A stretch of DNA of 64,000 nt from positions 1-64,000 of the forward strand of contig CAVPNY010000012.1 of the NCBI GenBank assembly GCA_963706905.1, read 5' to 3'. Of this stretch, positions 51,636-60,261 are shown in pieces. Each line of letters opens with the position of its first letter. The first letter of the stretch is position 1. The stretch comes from CAVPNY01 sp963706905 (lineage in GTDB: Bacteria > Chloroflexota > Anaerolineae > Anaerolineales > UBA4823). The notes under the pieces were generated by a model. That model was given only the letters and a program-made list of their open reading frames with translations. It was not told where the DNA came from and searched no databases. Position numbers and translations under genes: made by a program.

Positions 51636-52040
51636 ATGACCGCCATCCAAGCCCTCTTGGGCTTCACCGCCTGGACGTTGCTGCTGGTGCTGATGGTCTT
51701 TGCCTACCGCGGCGGCCGCTTCCTGGCCGGCACGCCGATCAACAGCTGGCCTCGCGGTTCCAAGCCGGCAGGCGATGCGCCGCTGGTCAAGCGCATCGAG
51801 GACGCGCATGCCAACAGCCTGGAGAACCTGCCGGTGTTTGCAGTGATCGTGCTGGCTGCCGCGGTGATGGGCAGGCCGGGTGCCGTCGAAGGGCTCGCGC
51901 CTTTCGTGCTGTATGCGCGCATCGGCCAGTCCGCCGCACATCTATGGGGCACCGGGCCGCTGCAGGTGCTGATGCGGGCCGGCTTCTGGGCAGTGCAGTT
52001 GGGGCTGTTCGTGTGGATGCTGATCAGGCTGGTGGCTTGA
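51636..52040 (+). CDS. MAPEG-family membrane protein
   Basis: The 134-residue protein has four hydrophobic helices and the MAPEG pattern ANSLENLPVFAVIVLAA (the ENLP-type motif in helix 2) with YARIGQSAAHLWG. Eukaryotic MAPEG enzymes act on glutathione or eicosanoids; bacterial members mostly lack a known role. An ATG with GAGGAG upstream is used. Its 3' end overlaps the convergent minus-strand gene by 17 bases. Confidence 0.88.
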   Translation: MTAIQALLGFTAWTLLLVLMVFAYRGGRFLAGTPINSWPRGSKPAGDAPLVKRIEDAHANSLENLPVFAVIVLAAAVMGRPGAVEGLAPFVLYARIGQSAAHLWGTGPLQVLMRAGFWAVQLGLFVWMLIRLVA

Positions 52041-52458
52041 CGGTCTGAATCCGCCGATACAGCAGGACCAGCGCCGAGGCGCTGATGGTGGCCATGGCCA
52101 GCGGGCTGCTCGAGGCCAAACTGGCGAACTGCTGCAGCGCCTGCGGGTCCACCTGTTCGACGAAGTGCGCCAGTTCTTGCACCTGCCAACTGGACAGTTG
52201 CGCCACGGCCTCCATGTCGATGACCGGCTCGCTGCCGCCGCGCGGGTTCAGGAAGGCAGCGAAGGCGCCCGCCGCCACGCCGGCCGCGCCCAGCGGCCCC
52301 AGCGGGCGCATCAGGCAACGCAGCAGGCGCACGCGCAGGGGGTTGCCGGCGGCCGCGAACAGCCGTGCCACCAAGCGCGGGCTGGGCGTACCAGACCGCG
52401 CCGCTGTCCGTTCGGGCGGGGTCATCGGCTCAGGGATCTCGTCAAACTCGTTCGACAT
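52024..52458 (-). CDS. Hypothetical protein with Gly/Ala hydrophobic centre
   Basis: The 144-residue protein has a charged N-terminus (NEFDEIPEPMTPPERTA), a helical RLFAAAGNPLRVRLLRCL segment, a Gly/Ala-rich hydrophobic stretch (PLGAAGVAAGAFAAFL) and a C-terminal hydrophobic helix (MATISASALVLLYRRIQ). It is probably membrane-associated. No family is known to me. Its last 17 bases are shared with the end of the convergent MAPEG gene. Confidence 0.65.
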   Translation of the reverse strand: MSNEFDEIPEPMTPPERTAARSGTPSPRLVARLFAAAGNPLRVRLLRCLMRPLGPLGAAGVAAGAFAAFLNPRGGSEPVIDMEAVAQLSSWQVQELAHFVEQVDPQALQQFASLASSSPLAMATISASALVLLYRRIQTVKPPA

Positions 52459-52746
52459 GCTGTCCTCCTTCGGTCGTGGCCACTGCGCCGCAATCGCGAC
52501 GGTGGCCCTGTCAGGGCAAATCTAGCTCCTTGGCAGAGCCTGCGGTGTTTCCGGAGTGCAACCGGCCGTAAAGGCCATGGGGGCCCGGCACACGGGCGAA
52601 GCGCGTGGCCCGGCTGTTGATAGGACGAATGGCCCTGAGCCCGTTCAGGTACATCGTGTTGCATTTCCTACCGGCTTGGGTAGTAGCTTTCAGAGTTGTT
52701 TCTCAAGTCGGAGTTCCTCAACTTGTTTGCACGTTCCCGTCCCGCG

Positions 52747-53415
52747 ATGTTCGACTCCCTCGGCAGCCGCCGTCCGCGCCGGCGGGTGCCCGGCTGGCTG
52801 TGGTTGCTGGCGGGAGGTGTACTCGCTGGGGTGGCCGGCGTCGTCGTGGTGCAGGAGCGGTATCTGCCGCCACGGCTATCGGCCGGCGAGTCGGCCTCAC
52901 TGCGCCAGTCCTACGAGCAGGCCGACGGTGACAGGTTGCGCCTGAAGGCCGAGCTCGCGCAGGCCCAGCAGCGGCTGCAGGCGGCGCTGGCCGAAAAGAA
53001 GTCGCTGGGCGACGAACTCGCCAGCAGCCGGGCCATGGCCGAGAGGCTGCGCGACGACCTGTCGTCGGTCGTGCAGTCACTGCCTCCCGACCCCCGCGGC
53101 GGCAGCGTCGAGGTGCGCGCCGGCCAGTTCAGTGCTCGCAGCGGCGCGCTCGACTACCAGGTGGTGCTGCTGCGCGAAGGCAGTCCGCGCAAGCCACTGG
53201 TCGGCGTGATGCAGTTCACCGTCGCCGGCGAATCGGCGGGTGGCGCGCCTACCACGCTGGCACTGAAACCGATCGCTTTGAACCTGGGCAGCCACGAGGT
53301 GATGCGCGGCAGTCTGCCGCTGCCCGAAGGCTTCAAGCCGCGGCAAACCACGGTGCAGGTGCTCGACCGCGTGGCCGGCAAGCCCCTGGGCATGAGGGTT
53401 CTGCTGGTCCGCTGA
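52747..53415 (+). CDS. Membrane-anchored coiled-coil protein (DUF6776-like)
   Basis: The 222-residue protein has a short basic N-terminus, one membrane helix (WLWLLAGGVLAGVAGVVVV), a coiled coil of about 60 residues with LRLKAELAQAQQRLQAALAE and a C-terminal beta domain beginning VEVRAGQFSARSGALDYQVV. Conserved proteins of this layout are common in beta-proteobacteria; the fit to the DUF6776 family is from memory. The ATG at 52747 is preferred; a TTG at 52696 would add 17 residues. A periplasmic domain facing outward is expected. Confidence 0.75.
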   Translation: MFDSLGSRRPRRRVPGWLWLLAGGVLAGVAGVVVVQERYLPPRLSAGESASLRQSYEQADGDRLRLKAELAQAQQRLQAALAEKKSLGDELASSRAMAERLRDDLSSVVQSLPPDPRGGSVEVRAGQFSARSGALDYQVVLLREGSPRKPLVGVMQFTVAGESAGGAPTTLALKPIALNLGSHEVMRGSLPLPEGFKPRQTTVQVLDRVAGKPLGMRVLLVR

Positions 53416-53439
53416 GGCAGCCTGCGGCTACAGTGGCGC

Positions 53440-54441
53440 ATGAACCAACGCATCGTGCTGAGCCGCCGGCCGGCTGGCTGGGTCGACGAGTCCTGCTTCC
53501 GCATCGAGCCCTGCGCCGAGCCCGAATGCGGCGCCGAGGACGTGCTTCTGCAGGCGCTGTACCTGTCCACCGACCCCTATCTGCGCGGGCGCATGAACGA
53601 AGGTTCGTCCTATGCGCCGGGCTTCGAACTGGGGCGGCCGATCGTCTCGCGCGTGGTCGCGCGCGTCATTGCCAGCCGCCATGTGCGCTTCCAGGCGGGT
53701 GACCTCGTCTGGGGTTTCCTGGACTGGGCCGAGCGCTGTGTGGTGCCGCGCGGCGAAGGCCTGCACCGCATCGACCCGTCGCTCGGCCGTGCAAGCCAGT
53801 TCCTGTCGGTGCTGGGCATGCCGGGGTTGACGGCCTGGATCGGTGCCATCGAGATCGGCCGGCCGACGCCGGGCGACATGGTCTATATCTCGTCGGCGGC
53901 CGGTGCCGTGGGCCAGCTGGCCGGCCAGTTTGCCAAGCGCGCCGGTGCGCGGGTGATCGGGTCGGCCGGCAGCGCCTCCAAGGTGAACTTTCTGCTGCAG
54001 CGCTGTGGATTCGACGCTGCCTTCGACCACCGCCGCGTCGATCTGGACGAGGCCTTGCGTACACATTGCCCGCGAGGCATCGACGTGTATTTCGACAACG
54101 TCGGCGGCACCACGCTCGAAGCCGCGTTGCGCCATGCCAACGTAGGCGCGCGCATACCGGTATGCGGCATGATCTCGGCCTACAACGAGACCGCCGACGC
54201 CGGCATCCGCGGCCTGCAGGCGGTGCTGACAAAGCGCATCCAGATGACCGGCTTCATCATCTACGACCATGTGCACAAGTTGCCCGCGTACCAGGGCCGC
54301 GTCGCACCCTGGCTGCGCAGCGGTGAGCTGGTGTTCCAGGAGGACATCGTGCCGGGCCTCGAAAACGCCCCGGCAGCGTTTATCGGCATGATGAAGGGCG
54401 AGGCCATCGGCAAGCGGCTGGTTCAGGTGGCTCCGGAATGA
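53440..54441 (+). CDS. NADP-dependent MDR oxidoreductase (CurA-like)
   Basis: The 333-residue protein is a zinc-free medium-chain reductase. It has LSTDPYLRGRMNEGSSY near the N-terminus, VLGMPGLTAWIGAIEIG, the Rossmann motif ISSAAGAVGQLAGQFAK, IDVYFDNVGGTTLEAAL and a late FQEDIVPGLENAPAAF. These are the signatures of the leukotriene-B4 dehydrogenase/curcumin-reductase group, which reduces alkenals and related enones using NADPH. It is cytoplasmic. Its stop overlaps the start of the following lipoprotein gene by four bases. Confidence 0.9.
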   Translation: MNQRIVLSRRPAGWVDESCFRIEPCAEPECGAEDVLLQALYLSTDPYLRGRMNEGSSYAPGFELGRPIVSRVVARVIASRHVRFQAGDLVWGFLDWAERCVVPRGEGLHRIDPSLGRASQFLSVLGMPGLTAWIGAIEIGRPTPGDMVYISSAAGAVGQLAGQFAKRAGARVIGSAGSASKVNFLLQRCGFDAAFDHRRVDLDEALRTHCPRGIDVYFDNVGGTTLEAALRHANVGARIPVCGMISAYNETADAGIRGLQAVLTKRIQMTGFIIYDHVHKLPAYQGRVAPWLRSGELVFQEDIVPGLENAPAAFIGMMKGEAIGKRLVQVAPE

Positions 54442-55064
54442 AGCGCGGACTGCTGCTGTCGATGCTGCTTGCGATGCTGCTGGCAGGCTGCGCCAGCAGC
54501 CGCATCGACGCGCATTGGAGCGACCCGCAGTTCGCGGGCCAACCGCAGCGCGGTGCCAAGGTCCTGGTGGCCTGCCAGGCCAGTGAGTCGACGCTGCGCC
54601 GCATCTGCGCCGACCGCATGGCTGCCAAGCTGGCCGCGCTTGGCGCGGTGCCGGTGCTGGCCCCGGACAGCAGCGATGCCACCGAAGAAGTGACAGCGAA
54701 CGAAGCGACGCTGCTTCAGGCTGCGCGCAGCGCCGGTGCGGTGGCCCTGTTGCGCACCCAGTTCTCGCCCGAGGTGGTGGCGGTCGCGCCGGGTCCTACC
54801 ATCGGCATCGGCATCGGTGGCTTCGGTGGCAGCTACCGCAGCGGCGGTGGCGTGGGCTTCGGCGTGTCGGCGCCGCTCGGCGGTGCCGGCCCCGCTGAGA
54901 CCGGCTATGCAGCCACAGCGTCGCTGACCGACGTGGCCAGCGGCCGGTTGATGTGGAGCGCACGGGCCAGCGCCCCGCCGTCGTCCGACATCGGCCAGCA
55001 ACTGTCGACGCTGGCCACGCTGCTCCTCGACGCGGCGCGCGCAGCCGGTCTGTTCGCGGCCTGA
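54438..55064 (+). CDS. DUF4136-like lipoprotein
   Basis: The 208-residue product has the lipoprotein signal LLAMLLAGCASS, then SRIDAHWSDPQFAG, and a middle part with a Gly-rich segment (TIGIGIGGFGGSYRSGGG) before a C-terminal ATASLTDVASGRLMWSARA strand region. This follows DUF4136-type outer-membrane lipoproteins. No function is known. The four-base overlap with the reductase gene suggests co-translation, but a functional link is not obvious. Confidence 0.7.
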   Translation: MKRGLLLSMLLAMLLAGCASSRIDAHWSDPQFAGQPQRGAKVLVACQASESTLRRICADRMAAKLAALGAVPVLAPDSSDATEEVTANEATLLQAARSAGAVALLRTQFSPEVVAVAPGPTIGIGIGGFGGSYRSGGGVGFGVSAPLGGAGPAETGYAATASLTDVASGRLMWSARASAPPSSDIGQQLSTLATLLLDAARAAGLFAA

Positions 55065-55071
55065 GTCCCCG

Positions 55072-55977
55072 TCAATTCGGCCGGGTGTTGAAGCGTTGCG
55101 GCGGACGCTGCGCGTCCGGCCGGCCGATGCGCTCGTACTCCGCGATGACCTGTGCGCCCAGCAGCAGCAGCGTGGCGGCCACCTCCAGGCTCAGCAGTAC
55201 CGCGATCGCTGTGGTCAGCGAACCGTAGACGGTGCTGATCTGCGACAGCGTGTCGAAGTACCAAAGCAGCACATGACGCGACAGTTCCCACAGCAGTGCC
55301 GCGGTGACGGCGCCGATCAGCGCGTGCCGCCATGACAGGCGCCCGACCGGCATGATCATGTAGACCGAGGCCAGCACGAAGACCTCGCCGACGAAGCCCA
55401 GCAGGTAGAGCAGTACGCCAGATGTGCCATCGAGCGACCACTCGCGGCCCAGGAATTCGACCTGGGTCTCGCCCATGGCCTGCAGGCTGCCGGCCACCAG
55501 CGTCACCAACAGCAGGCCCAGCCCCAGGCTCAGGATGTAGGCATAGGGGATGAGTGCCGACACCATGAAGTGGCGACGGCGGATCGCCACGCGGTGGTGG
55601 AAGATGACCGACATCGCGTTTTCCAGCACGGTGAAGGCCAGCGAACTGAAGAACAGCATGCTGGCCAGCAGCACCCAGCCGACGACGTCGCGATGCGCCA
55701 TGAAGTTGCGCAGCTCGCCGACGATCGCGCCCGATTGACCCGGCATCAGCCATTCGAGGTAGCGGCCCAGGGTCTGCAGCAGCGCGTCCTGCGCGATGTA
55801 GCTCGACAGCGCGATCACGCTCAGGATCAGCAGCGGCACGATCGACAGCAGCGCGTAGTACGCCACCGCGCCGGCCAGCAGCAGGCCCTGGTTGGCGCGA
55901 AATGCCTTCAGTGTGCGCAACGCGAAGGACCCCGGGCTCTTCAGCACATAGGCGGCGCGTGTGTCGGTGAATCGCAT
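55072..55977 (-). CDS. YihY/BrkB-family inner-membrane protein
   Basis: The 301-residue protein has about six membrane helices with the family segments GAVAYYALLSIVPLLILS, a VLENAMSVIFHH loop, SALIPYAYILSLGLGLL and LIGAVTAALLWELSRHVL. The family was once annotated as RNase BN by mistake and is now treated as a transporter-like protein of unknown substrate. The ATG at 55977 gives the typical N-terminus. It converges with the upstream plus-strand lipoprotein gene, 7 bases apart. Confidence 0.92.
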   Translation of the reverse strand: MRFTDTRAAYVLKSPGSFALRTLKAFRANQGLLLAGAVAYYALLSIVPLLILSVIALSSYIAQDALLQTLGRYLEWLMPGQSGAIVGELRNFMAHRDVVGWVLLASMLFFSSLAFTVLENAMSVIFHHRVAIRRRHFMVSALIPYAYILSLGLGLLLVTLVAGSLQAMGETQVEFLGREWSLDGTSGVLLYLLGFVGEVFVLASVYMIMPVGRLSWRHALIGAVTAALLWELSRHVLLWYFDTLSQISTVYGSLTTAIAVLLSLEVAATLLLLGAQVIAEYERIGRPDAQRPPQRFNTRPN

Positions 55978-56060
55978 GGCAGGACGATTGTCGCGGCTTC
56001 GGGTCTTGAACTGCGGCGTCGCGGGGTCACCTACTGCCCACTGCGACAACTGGACGCTTC

Positions 56061-56543
56061 ATGACCGACACCTTGCTCTGGGTGCTGAGCGCTGCCCTCA
56101 TCGCACTGGGCGTGGCCGGCACCGTGCTGCCGGCGCTGCCCGGCACGCTGTTCGTGCTGGCGGGCATCGTGCTCGGCGCCTGGATCGACGGCTTCAGCCG
56201 CGTGGGCTGGGGGGTGCTGGCCGTGGTCGGCGTGCTGGCGCTGCTGGCCTGGGTGCTGGACTATGTGGCCGGCCTGCTCGGGGCGCGCAAGGCCGGCGCC
56301 AGCCGCCAGGCCATCCTCGGTGCCGCGCTGGGCACGGTGGCCGGGCTGTTCATGGGCCTGGTGGGCGTGCTGTTCATGCCCTTGGTCGGCGCGGCGGTCG
56401 GCGAGTTCGTGGCGCGGCGCGACCATGAACGCGCGCTCAAGGTCGGCCTGGCCACTTGGCTGGGCATCATGGCCGGGCTGGTGTCGAAGGTGGTCATCGC
56501 CTTCATGATGATCGGCGTGTTCATCGCGGCGCTGATCCTTTGA
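56061..56543 (+). CDS. DUF456 membrane protein
   Basis: The 160-residue protein is nearly all hydrophobic, with helices around LLWVLSAALIALGVAGTVL, LPGTLFVLAGIVLGAW, and a Gly-rich pair LGAALGTVAGLFMGLVGV and GIMAGLVSKVVIAFMM. The ALPGT-FVLAG pattern is the DUF456 signature. It is an inner-membrane protein of unknown role. Its 3' end overlaps the convergent binding-protein gene by 23 bases. Confidence 0.9.
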   Translation: MTDTLLWVLSAALIALGVAGTVLPALPGTLFVLAGIVLGAWIDGFSRVGWGVLAVVGVLALLAWVLDYVAGLLGARKAGASRQAILGAALGTVAGLFMGLVGVLFMPLVGAAVGEFVARRDHERALKVGLATWLGIMAGLVSKVVIAFMMIGVFIAALIL

Positions 56544-57330
56544 ACGACCAGCGCGCGACGATGTCGTGCAGTGCGTCCAGGCCGTCGGTCAGCGCGGCCG
56601 GGCCGGGTTGCAGGATCAGCGGCGACTTGATCTCGTGCAGCTCGCCATCGCGTACCGCGGGCACCGTGGACCAGCCGGGGCGCGCGGCCACCTTCTCGGG
56701 CCGGAATTTCTTGCCGCACCACGAGCCGATGATCAGATCGGGTTCGGCACGCACCACCTCCAGTGGGTCGGCGACGATGCGGTCCCGGCCCAGGCTGGCG
56801 GCAGCACGCCCCGGGAAGACATCTTCGCCGCCGGCGATCTCGACCAGCTCGCTGACCCAGCGGATGGCGCTGATCTGCGGCTCGTCCCATTCCTCGAAGT
56901 ACACGCGCGGCCGGCGCGGCAGCCGCGTCGCTCGCTCGCGCACCGCGTCGATGCGTGCGCGCAGCGTGTCGGCATAGGCCTGCGCCTGGACGGCCGCGCC
57001 GACCATCGCGCCCAGGCGCTGCACGTAGCCCAGGATGCCCTCGACCGAGCGATGGTTGCTGATCCAGACCTCGACGCCGGCCTTGATCAAGGCCTGGGCG
57101 ATGTCGGCCTGCATGTCCGAAAAGCCGATCGCCAGGTCGGGCTGCAGCGCCAGGATGCGCTCCATCTTGGCACTGGTGAAGGCCGAGACGCGGGGCTTGT
57201 CCTGCCGTGCGCGCGCAGGGCGCACGGTGAAGCCGGAGATGCCGACGATGCGATGCGCTTCCCCCAGCGCGTACAGCACTTCGGTGGGCTCTTCGGTCAG
57301 GCAGACGATGCGTTGCGGAAAGGCGGGCAT
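56521..57330 (-). CDS. BtuF-like periplasmic-binding-fold protein lacking a signal peptide
   Basis: The 269-residue protein has the helical-backbone binding fold of BtuF/FhuD-type proteins: IVCLTEEPTEVLYALGEAHR, LQPDLAIGFSDMQADIA, VYFEEWDEPQISAI, SELVEIAGGEDVFPG and EPDLIIGSWCGKK. BtuF binds vitamin B12 for BtuCD import. Here no signal peptide is present at either possible start, so the protein is probably cytoplasmic and may serve another purpose, such as cobinamide or corrinoid handling. No btuCD genes or visible B12 riboswitch lie nearby. The ATG at 57330 is chosen for the fold's usual start. Confidence 0.8.
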   Translation of the reverse strand: MPAFPQRIVCLTEEPTEVLYALGEAHRIVGISGFTVRPARARQDKPRVSAFTSAKMERILALQPDLAIGFSDMQADIAQALIKAGVEVWISNHRSVEGILGYVQRLGAMVGAAVQAQAYADTLRARIDAVRERATRLPRRPRVYFEEWDEPQISAIRWVSELVEIAGGEDVFPGRAAASLGRDRIVADPLEVVRAEPDLIIGSWCGKKFRPEKVAARPGWSTVPAVRDGELHEIKSPLILQPGPAALTDGLDALHDIVARWSFKGSAPR

Positions 57331-57440
57331 GCACGGGACGATGGAGGCGGGATCGACTTTATCCTGCCCCGAGGGAACCCATCGCAGCCGCGCGGGTCGA
57401 TGAGTCCTGGGCATCAATGTATCCACGAAAGGTCTGATCG

Positions 57441-58136
57441 ATGAATGCGCAAGCCATGTTGGAACAGCTGTTGAAGTCCGGGCTGTCGATGATCGAGGGC
57501 AAGAGCCAGGCGCCGGGCCGGCCGCCCGGCGCCGATGCCGGCTGGGGTAAGTTCGGTGCCGGCGCCGCCACCGGTGGCGCGCTGGGTCTGCTGCTCGGCA
57601 GCAAGCGCGGCCGCCGCTTCGGTGGCAAGGCGCTCAAGCTCGGCAGCGTGGCGGCTCTCGGCGTGCTCGCCTACAAGGCCTACGAGACCTGGCAGGCCCA
57701 GCAGCAGGCACAGCCGGGCCGGCCGCAGGGCGCCGCGCCGGCCAAGGCCGAGCCACGCACCGTCAACTTGTTGCCGGCGCCGCAGGTCGAGTTGCACAGC
57801 TTGGCGATGCTCAAGTCGATGATCGCCGCGGCCAAGGCCGACGGCCACCTGGACGAGCGCGAGCGTGGCCTGGTGGAGGCCGAGCTGGGGCGTGTCCAGG
57901 CGGATGCGTCGACGCGCCGCTGGTTCGAGGATGAACTGCGGCGTCCGCTCGACCCGGCCGAGGTCGCGCGCGCTGCCGGCTCGCAGGAGATGGCGGCCGA
58001 AATGTACCTGGCCAGCCTGCTGGTGGCCGACGAAACCAGCTACATGGAGCGCGCCTATCTCGACGAACTGGCGCGGCAGCTGCAGCTGCCCGAAGGCCTG
58101 AAGCTCGAACTCGAACGCCAGGCCCAGGCGGCGTGA
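57441..58136 (+). CDS. DUF533/YebE-like TerB-fold protein
   Basis: The 231-residue protein has a Gly-rich hydrophobic helix in its N-terminal third (GAGAATGGALGLLLGSKRGRR and GSVAALGVLAYKAYETW in two pieces) and a C-terminal TerB-like domain: LAMLKSMIAAAKADGHLDE with EREL-type acidic positions and YLASLLVADETSYMERAYLDEL. The family (COG2979, DUF533) is common in proteobacteria and probably inner-membrane; its role is unknown. It diverges from the BtuF-like gene. Confidence 0.88.
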   Translation: MNAQAMLEQLLKSGLSMIEGKSQAPGRPPGADAGWGKFGAGAATGGALGLLLGSKRGRRFGGKALKLGSVAALGVLAYKAYETWQAQQQAQPGRPQGAAPAKAEPRTVNLLPAPQVELHSLAMLKSMIAAAKADGHLDERERGLVEAELGRVQADASTRRWFEDELRRPLDPAEVARAAGSQEMAAEMYLASLLVADETSYMERAYLDELARQLQLPEGLKLELERQAQAA

Positions 58137-58221
58137 TTGCCGCCGGCCCGGCGGTGACAACGGCCCGTCGCGGGCCGCCTGCGCCATGCCGGACAATAGC
58201 GGGCTTGATCAAGGAGCGACC

Positions 58222-58506
58222 ATGAACCTCGTCGCCGCCATCGAGGCCTTCAACCAGCACGGGCGGCCGCGCATCGACCTGCAGGTGCGCCGCGACGGCC
58301 GCACCGTGGCCATGCTGCCGCGCCTGGGCAAGGAGATCCTCGTCAAGGGGACGCCCTTCAATCCGAACCTGAAGATCTCCTCACAGGACATCGCGCTGCT
58401 GTGCGAAGAGGCCCAGCTGGCCATCGCGCCGGGCATGGCGCTGCTGGAGAGTGCGCTCGCGGCCATGGGCAAGGTGGCCCGTGACGAAGAGGACGAAGTG
58501 GCCTGA
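58222..58506 (+). CDS. Small conserved hypothetical protein
   Basis: The 94-residue product has no signal or membrane segment. It contains LQVRRDGRTVAMLPRLGKEI, a TPFNPNLKISSQDIALLCEE segment and an acidic C-terminus (RDEEDEVA). The ATG at 58222 follows AAGGAG, which makes translation from here well supported. I do not recognise a family. It lies 85 bases after the DUF533 gene and converges with the GMC oxidoreductase gene, whose stop is the next base. Confidence 0.7.
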   Translation: MNLVAAIEAFNQHGRPRIDLQVRRDGRTVAMLPRLGKEILVKGTPFNPNLKISSQDIALLCEEAQLAIAPGMALLESALAAMGKVARDEEDEVA

Positions 58507-60147
58507 TCAGGCTGCGCCGCGCGCGTCGGCGACGATCCATTCGGCCGCACGTTCGGCCAGCATCAGCGTCGGTGAATTGGTGTTGCCGCTGGTGATGCTG
58601 GGCATCGCCCCGGCGTCCACGACGCGCAGGCCGCGCACGCCGCGCACGCGGCAGCGTGCGTCCAGCACGGCTGTCGGGTCGCTGTCGCGGCCCATGCGCG
58701 TGGTGCCCACCGGGTGGAAGATGGTGCTGGCGATGTCGCCGGCCAGCCGCGCCAGCTGCTCGTCGCTCTGGTAGATCGCGCCGGGTTTCCATTCCTCGGG
58801 CTGGTACGGCGCCAACGCCGGCTGCGCGCAGATGTGGCGTGTGACGCGCAGCGAATCGGCCGCCACCTGACGGTCCGCGGCCGTGCTCAGGTACTGCGGC
58901 GCGATCTGCGGCGCGTCCTCGAAGTGCGGGCTGCGGATGTGCACCCAACCGCGGCTGGTGGGGTTGAGGTTGCACACGCTGGCGGTGAAGGCGTCGAAGG
59001 CGTGCAGCGGCTCGCCAAAGGAATCCAGGCTGAGCGGTTGCACGTGGTACTCGATGTTGGCATGGGTCTGGTCGGGCGAACTGCGCGTGAACGCGCCCAG
59101 CTGCGACGGCGACATGCTCATCGGCCCGCTGCGTGTCAGCAGGTACTGCATGCCGATGCCGACCTTGCCCCACAGGGTGGAGGCGATGCGATTGAGTGTC
59201 TTCGTGCCACGCACCTTGTAGACCGCACGGATCTGCAGGTGGTCCTGCAGCTGAGTTCCGACGCCGGGCAGCTCAAGGGTCGGTGTGACTCCGAGCTCCG
59301 CCAGCCTCGAGCCGGCCCCGATGCCCGACAGTTGCAGGATCTGCACCGAGCCGATCGACCCGGCGCTGAGGATCAGCTCGCACCGCGCCGACGCCTGCAC
59401 GCGCTCGCCGTGCTTGACGGCCTCGATGCCGCGGCAATGCAGCACGCCGTCGCCGTCGCGCTCCAGGCGCAGCCGCGCGACCTGCGTGTCGGTCCAAAGC
59501 GTGAAGTTGGCGCGCTGCATGCAGGCCGGACGCAGGAAGGCCTTGGCCGTATTCCAGCGCCAGCCACTCTTCTGGTTGACCTCGAAGTAGCCTACGCCTT
59601 CGTTGTCACCGCGGTTGAAGTCCTCGCTGGCCGGCAGACCGGCCTGCTGTGCGGCCCGCGCCCAGGCGTCGAGGATGTCCCAGCGCAGCCGCTGCTTCTC
59701 GATGCGCCATTCGCCGCCGGCGCCGTGCCATTCGTTGGCGCCCCTGTAGTGGTCCTCATGGCGCTTGAAATACGGCAGCACCGCGTCCCACGACCAGCCC
59801 GGGTCGCCGGTGAGTTCGGCCCAGCGCGCGTAGTCGCGCTTCTGGCCGCGCATGTAGATCATGCCGTTGATGCTGGAACAGCCGCCCAGCGCCTTGCCGC
59901 GCGGGTAGCGCAGCGTGCGGCCGTTGAGGCCGGCGTCGGGCTCGGTCTGGTAGCACCAGTCGGTGCGCGGGTTGCCGATGCAGTACAGGTAGCCGACAGG
60001 GATGTGGATCCAGTGGTAGCGATCGCTACCGCCGGCCTCGACCAGCAGCACCCGCTTCGATGGGTCCGCGCTCAGGCGGTTGGCCAGCAGGCAGCCGGCA
60101 GTGCCGGCGCCGACGATGATGTAGTCGAATTCCTGGGAGTCGCTCAT
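58507..60147 (-). CDS. GMC-family FAD oxidoreductase (choline-dehydrogenase-like)
   Basis: The 546-residue flavoprotein has the FAD-binding start FDYIIVGAGTAGCLLANRL, the first GMC signature GKALGGCSSINGMIYMRG, an IEKQRLRWDILDAWARAA region, the second signature ILSAGSIGSVQILQLSG and a C-terminal NTNSPTLMLAERAA. Enzymes of this family oxidise alcohols; close relatives include BetA-like and alcohol (PEG) dehydrogenases. The substrate is unknown. The ATG at 60147 is used because the FAD motif starts soon after. No betaine operon partners are present. Confidence 0.92.
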   Translation of the reverse strand: MSDSQEFDYIIVGAGTAGCLLANRLSADPSKRVLLVEAGGSDRYHWIHIPVGYLYCIGNPRTDWCYQTEPDAGLNGRTLRYPRGKALGGCSSINGMIYMRGQKRDYARWAELTGDPGWSWDAVLPYFKRHEDHYRGANEWHGAGGEWRIEKQRLRWDILDAWARAAQQAGLPASEDFNRGDNEGVGYFEVNQKSGWRWNTAKAFLRPACMQRANFTLWTDTQVARLRLERDGDGVLHCRGIEAVKHGERVQASARCELILSAGSIGSVQILQLSGIGAGSRLAELGVTPTLELPGVGTQLQDHLQIRAVYKVRGTKTLNRIASTLWGKVGIGMQYLLTRSGPMSMSPSQLGAFTRSSPDQTHANIEYHVQPLSLDSFGEPLHAFDAFTASVCNLNPTSRGWVHIRSPHFEDAPQIAPQYLSTAADRQVAADSLRVTRHICAQPALAPYQPEEWKPGAIYQSDEQLARLAGDIASTIFHPVGTTRMGRDSDPTAVLDARCRVRGVRGLRVVDAGAMPSITSGNTNSPTLMLAERAAEWIVADARGAA

Positions 60148-60261
60148 GGCCGGTATCGGGGTTGCTCGGCAAGTCGGCGCCGGCCGCAGCATGATGCAAC
60201 GGTCCTGGCGCAGCGATGCTACGCTGGCGGGGTCGTCGCGCTCGTCATTGAAGGGAGGAAC

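Noticed and set aside
58714..60261. A long in-frame upstream extension of the lytic transglycosylase gene
   Set aside because: It lies antisense to the GMC oxidoreductase. The proper start is ATG 60262 with a ribosome-binding site and a signal peptide.
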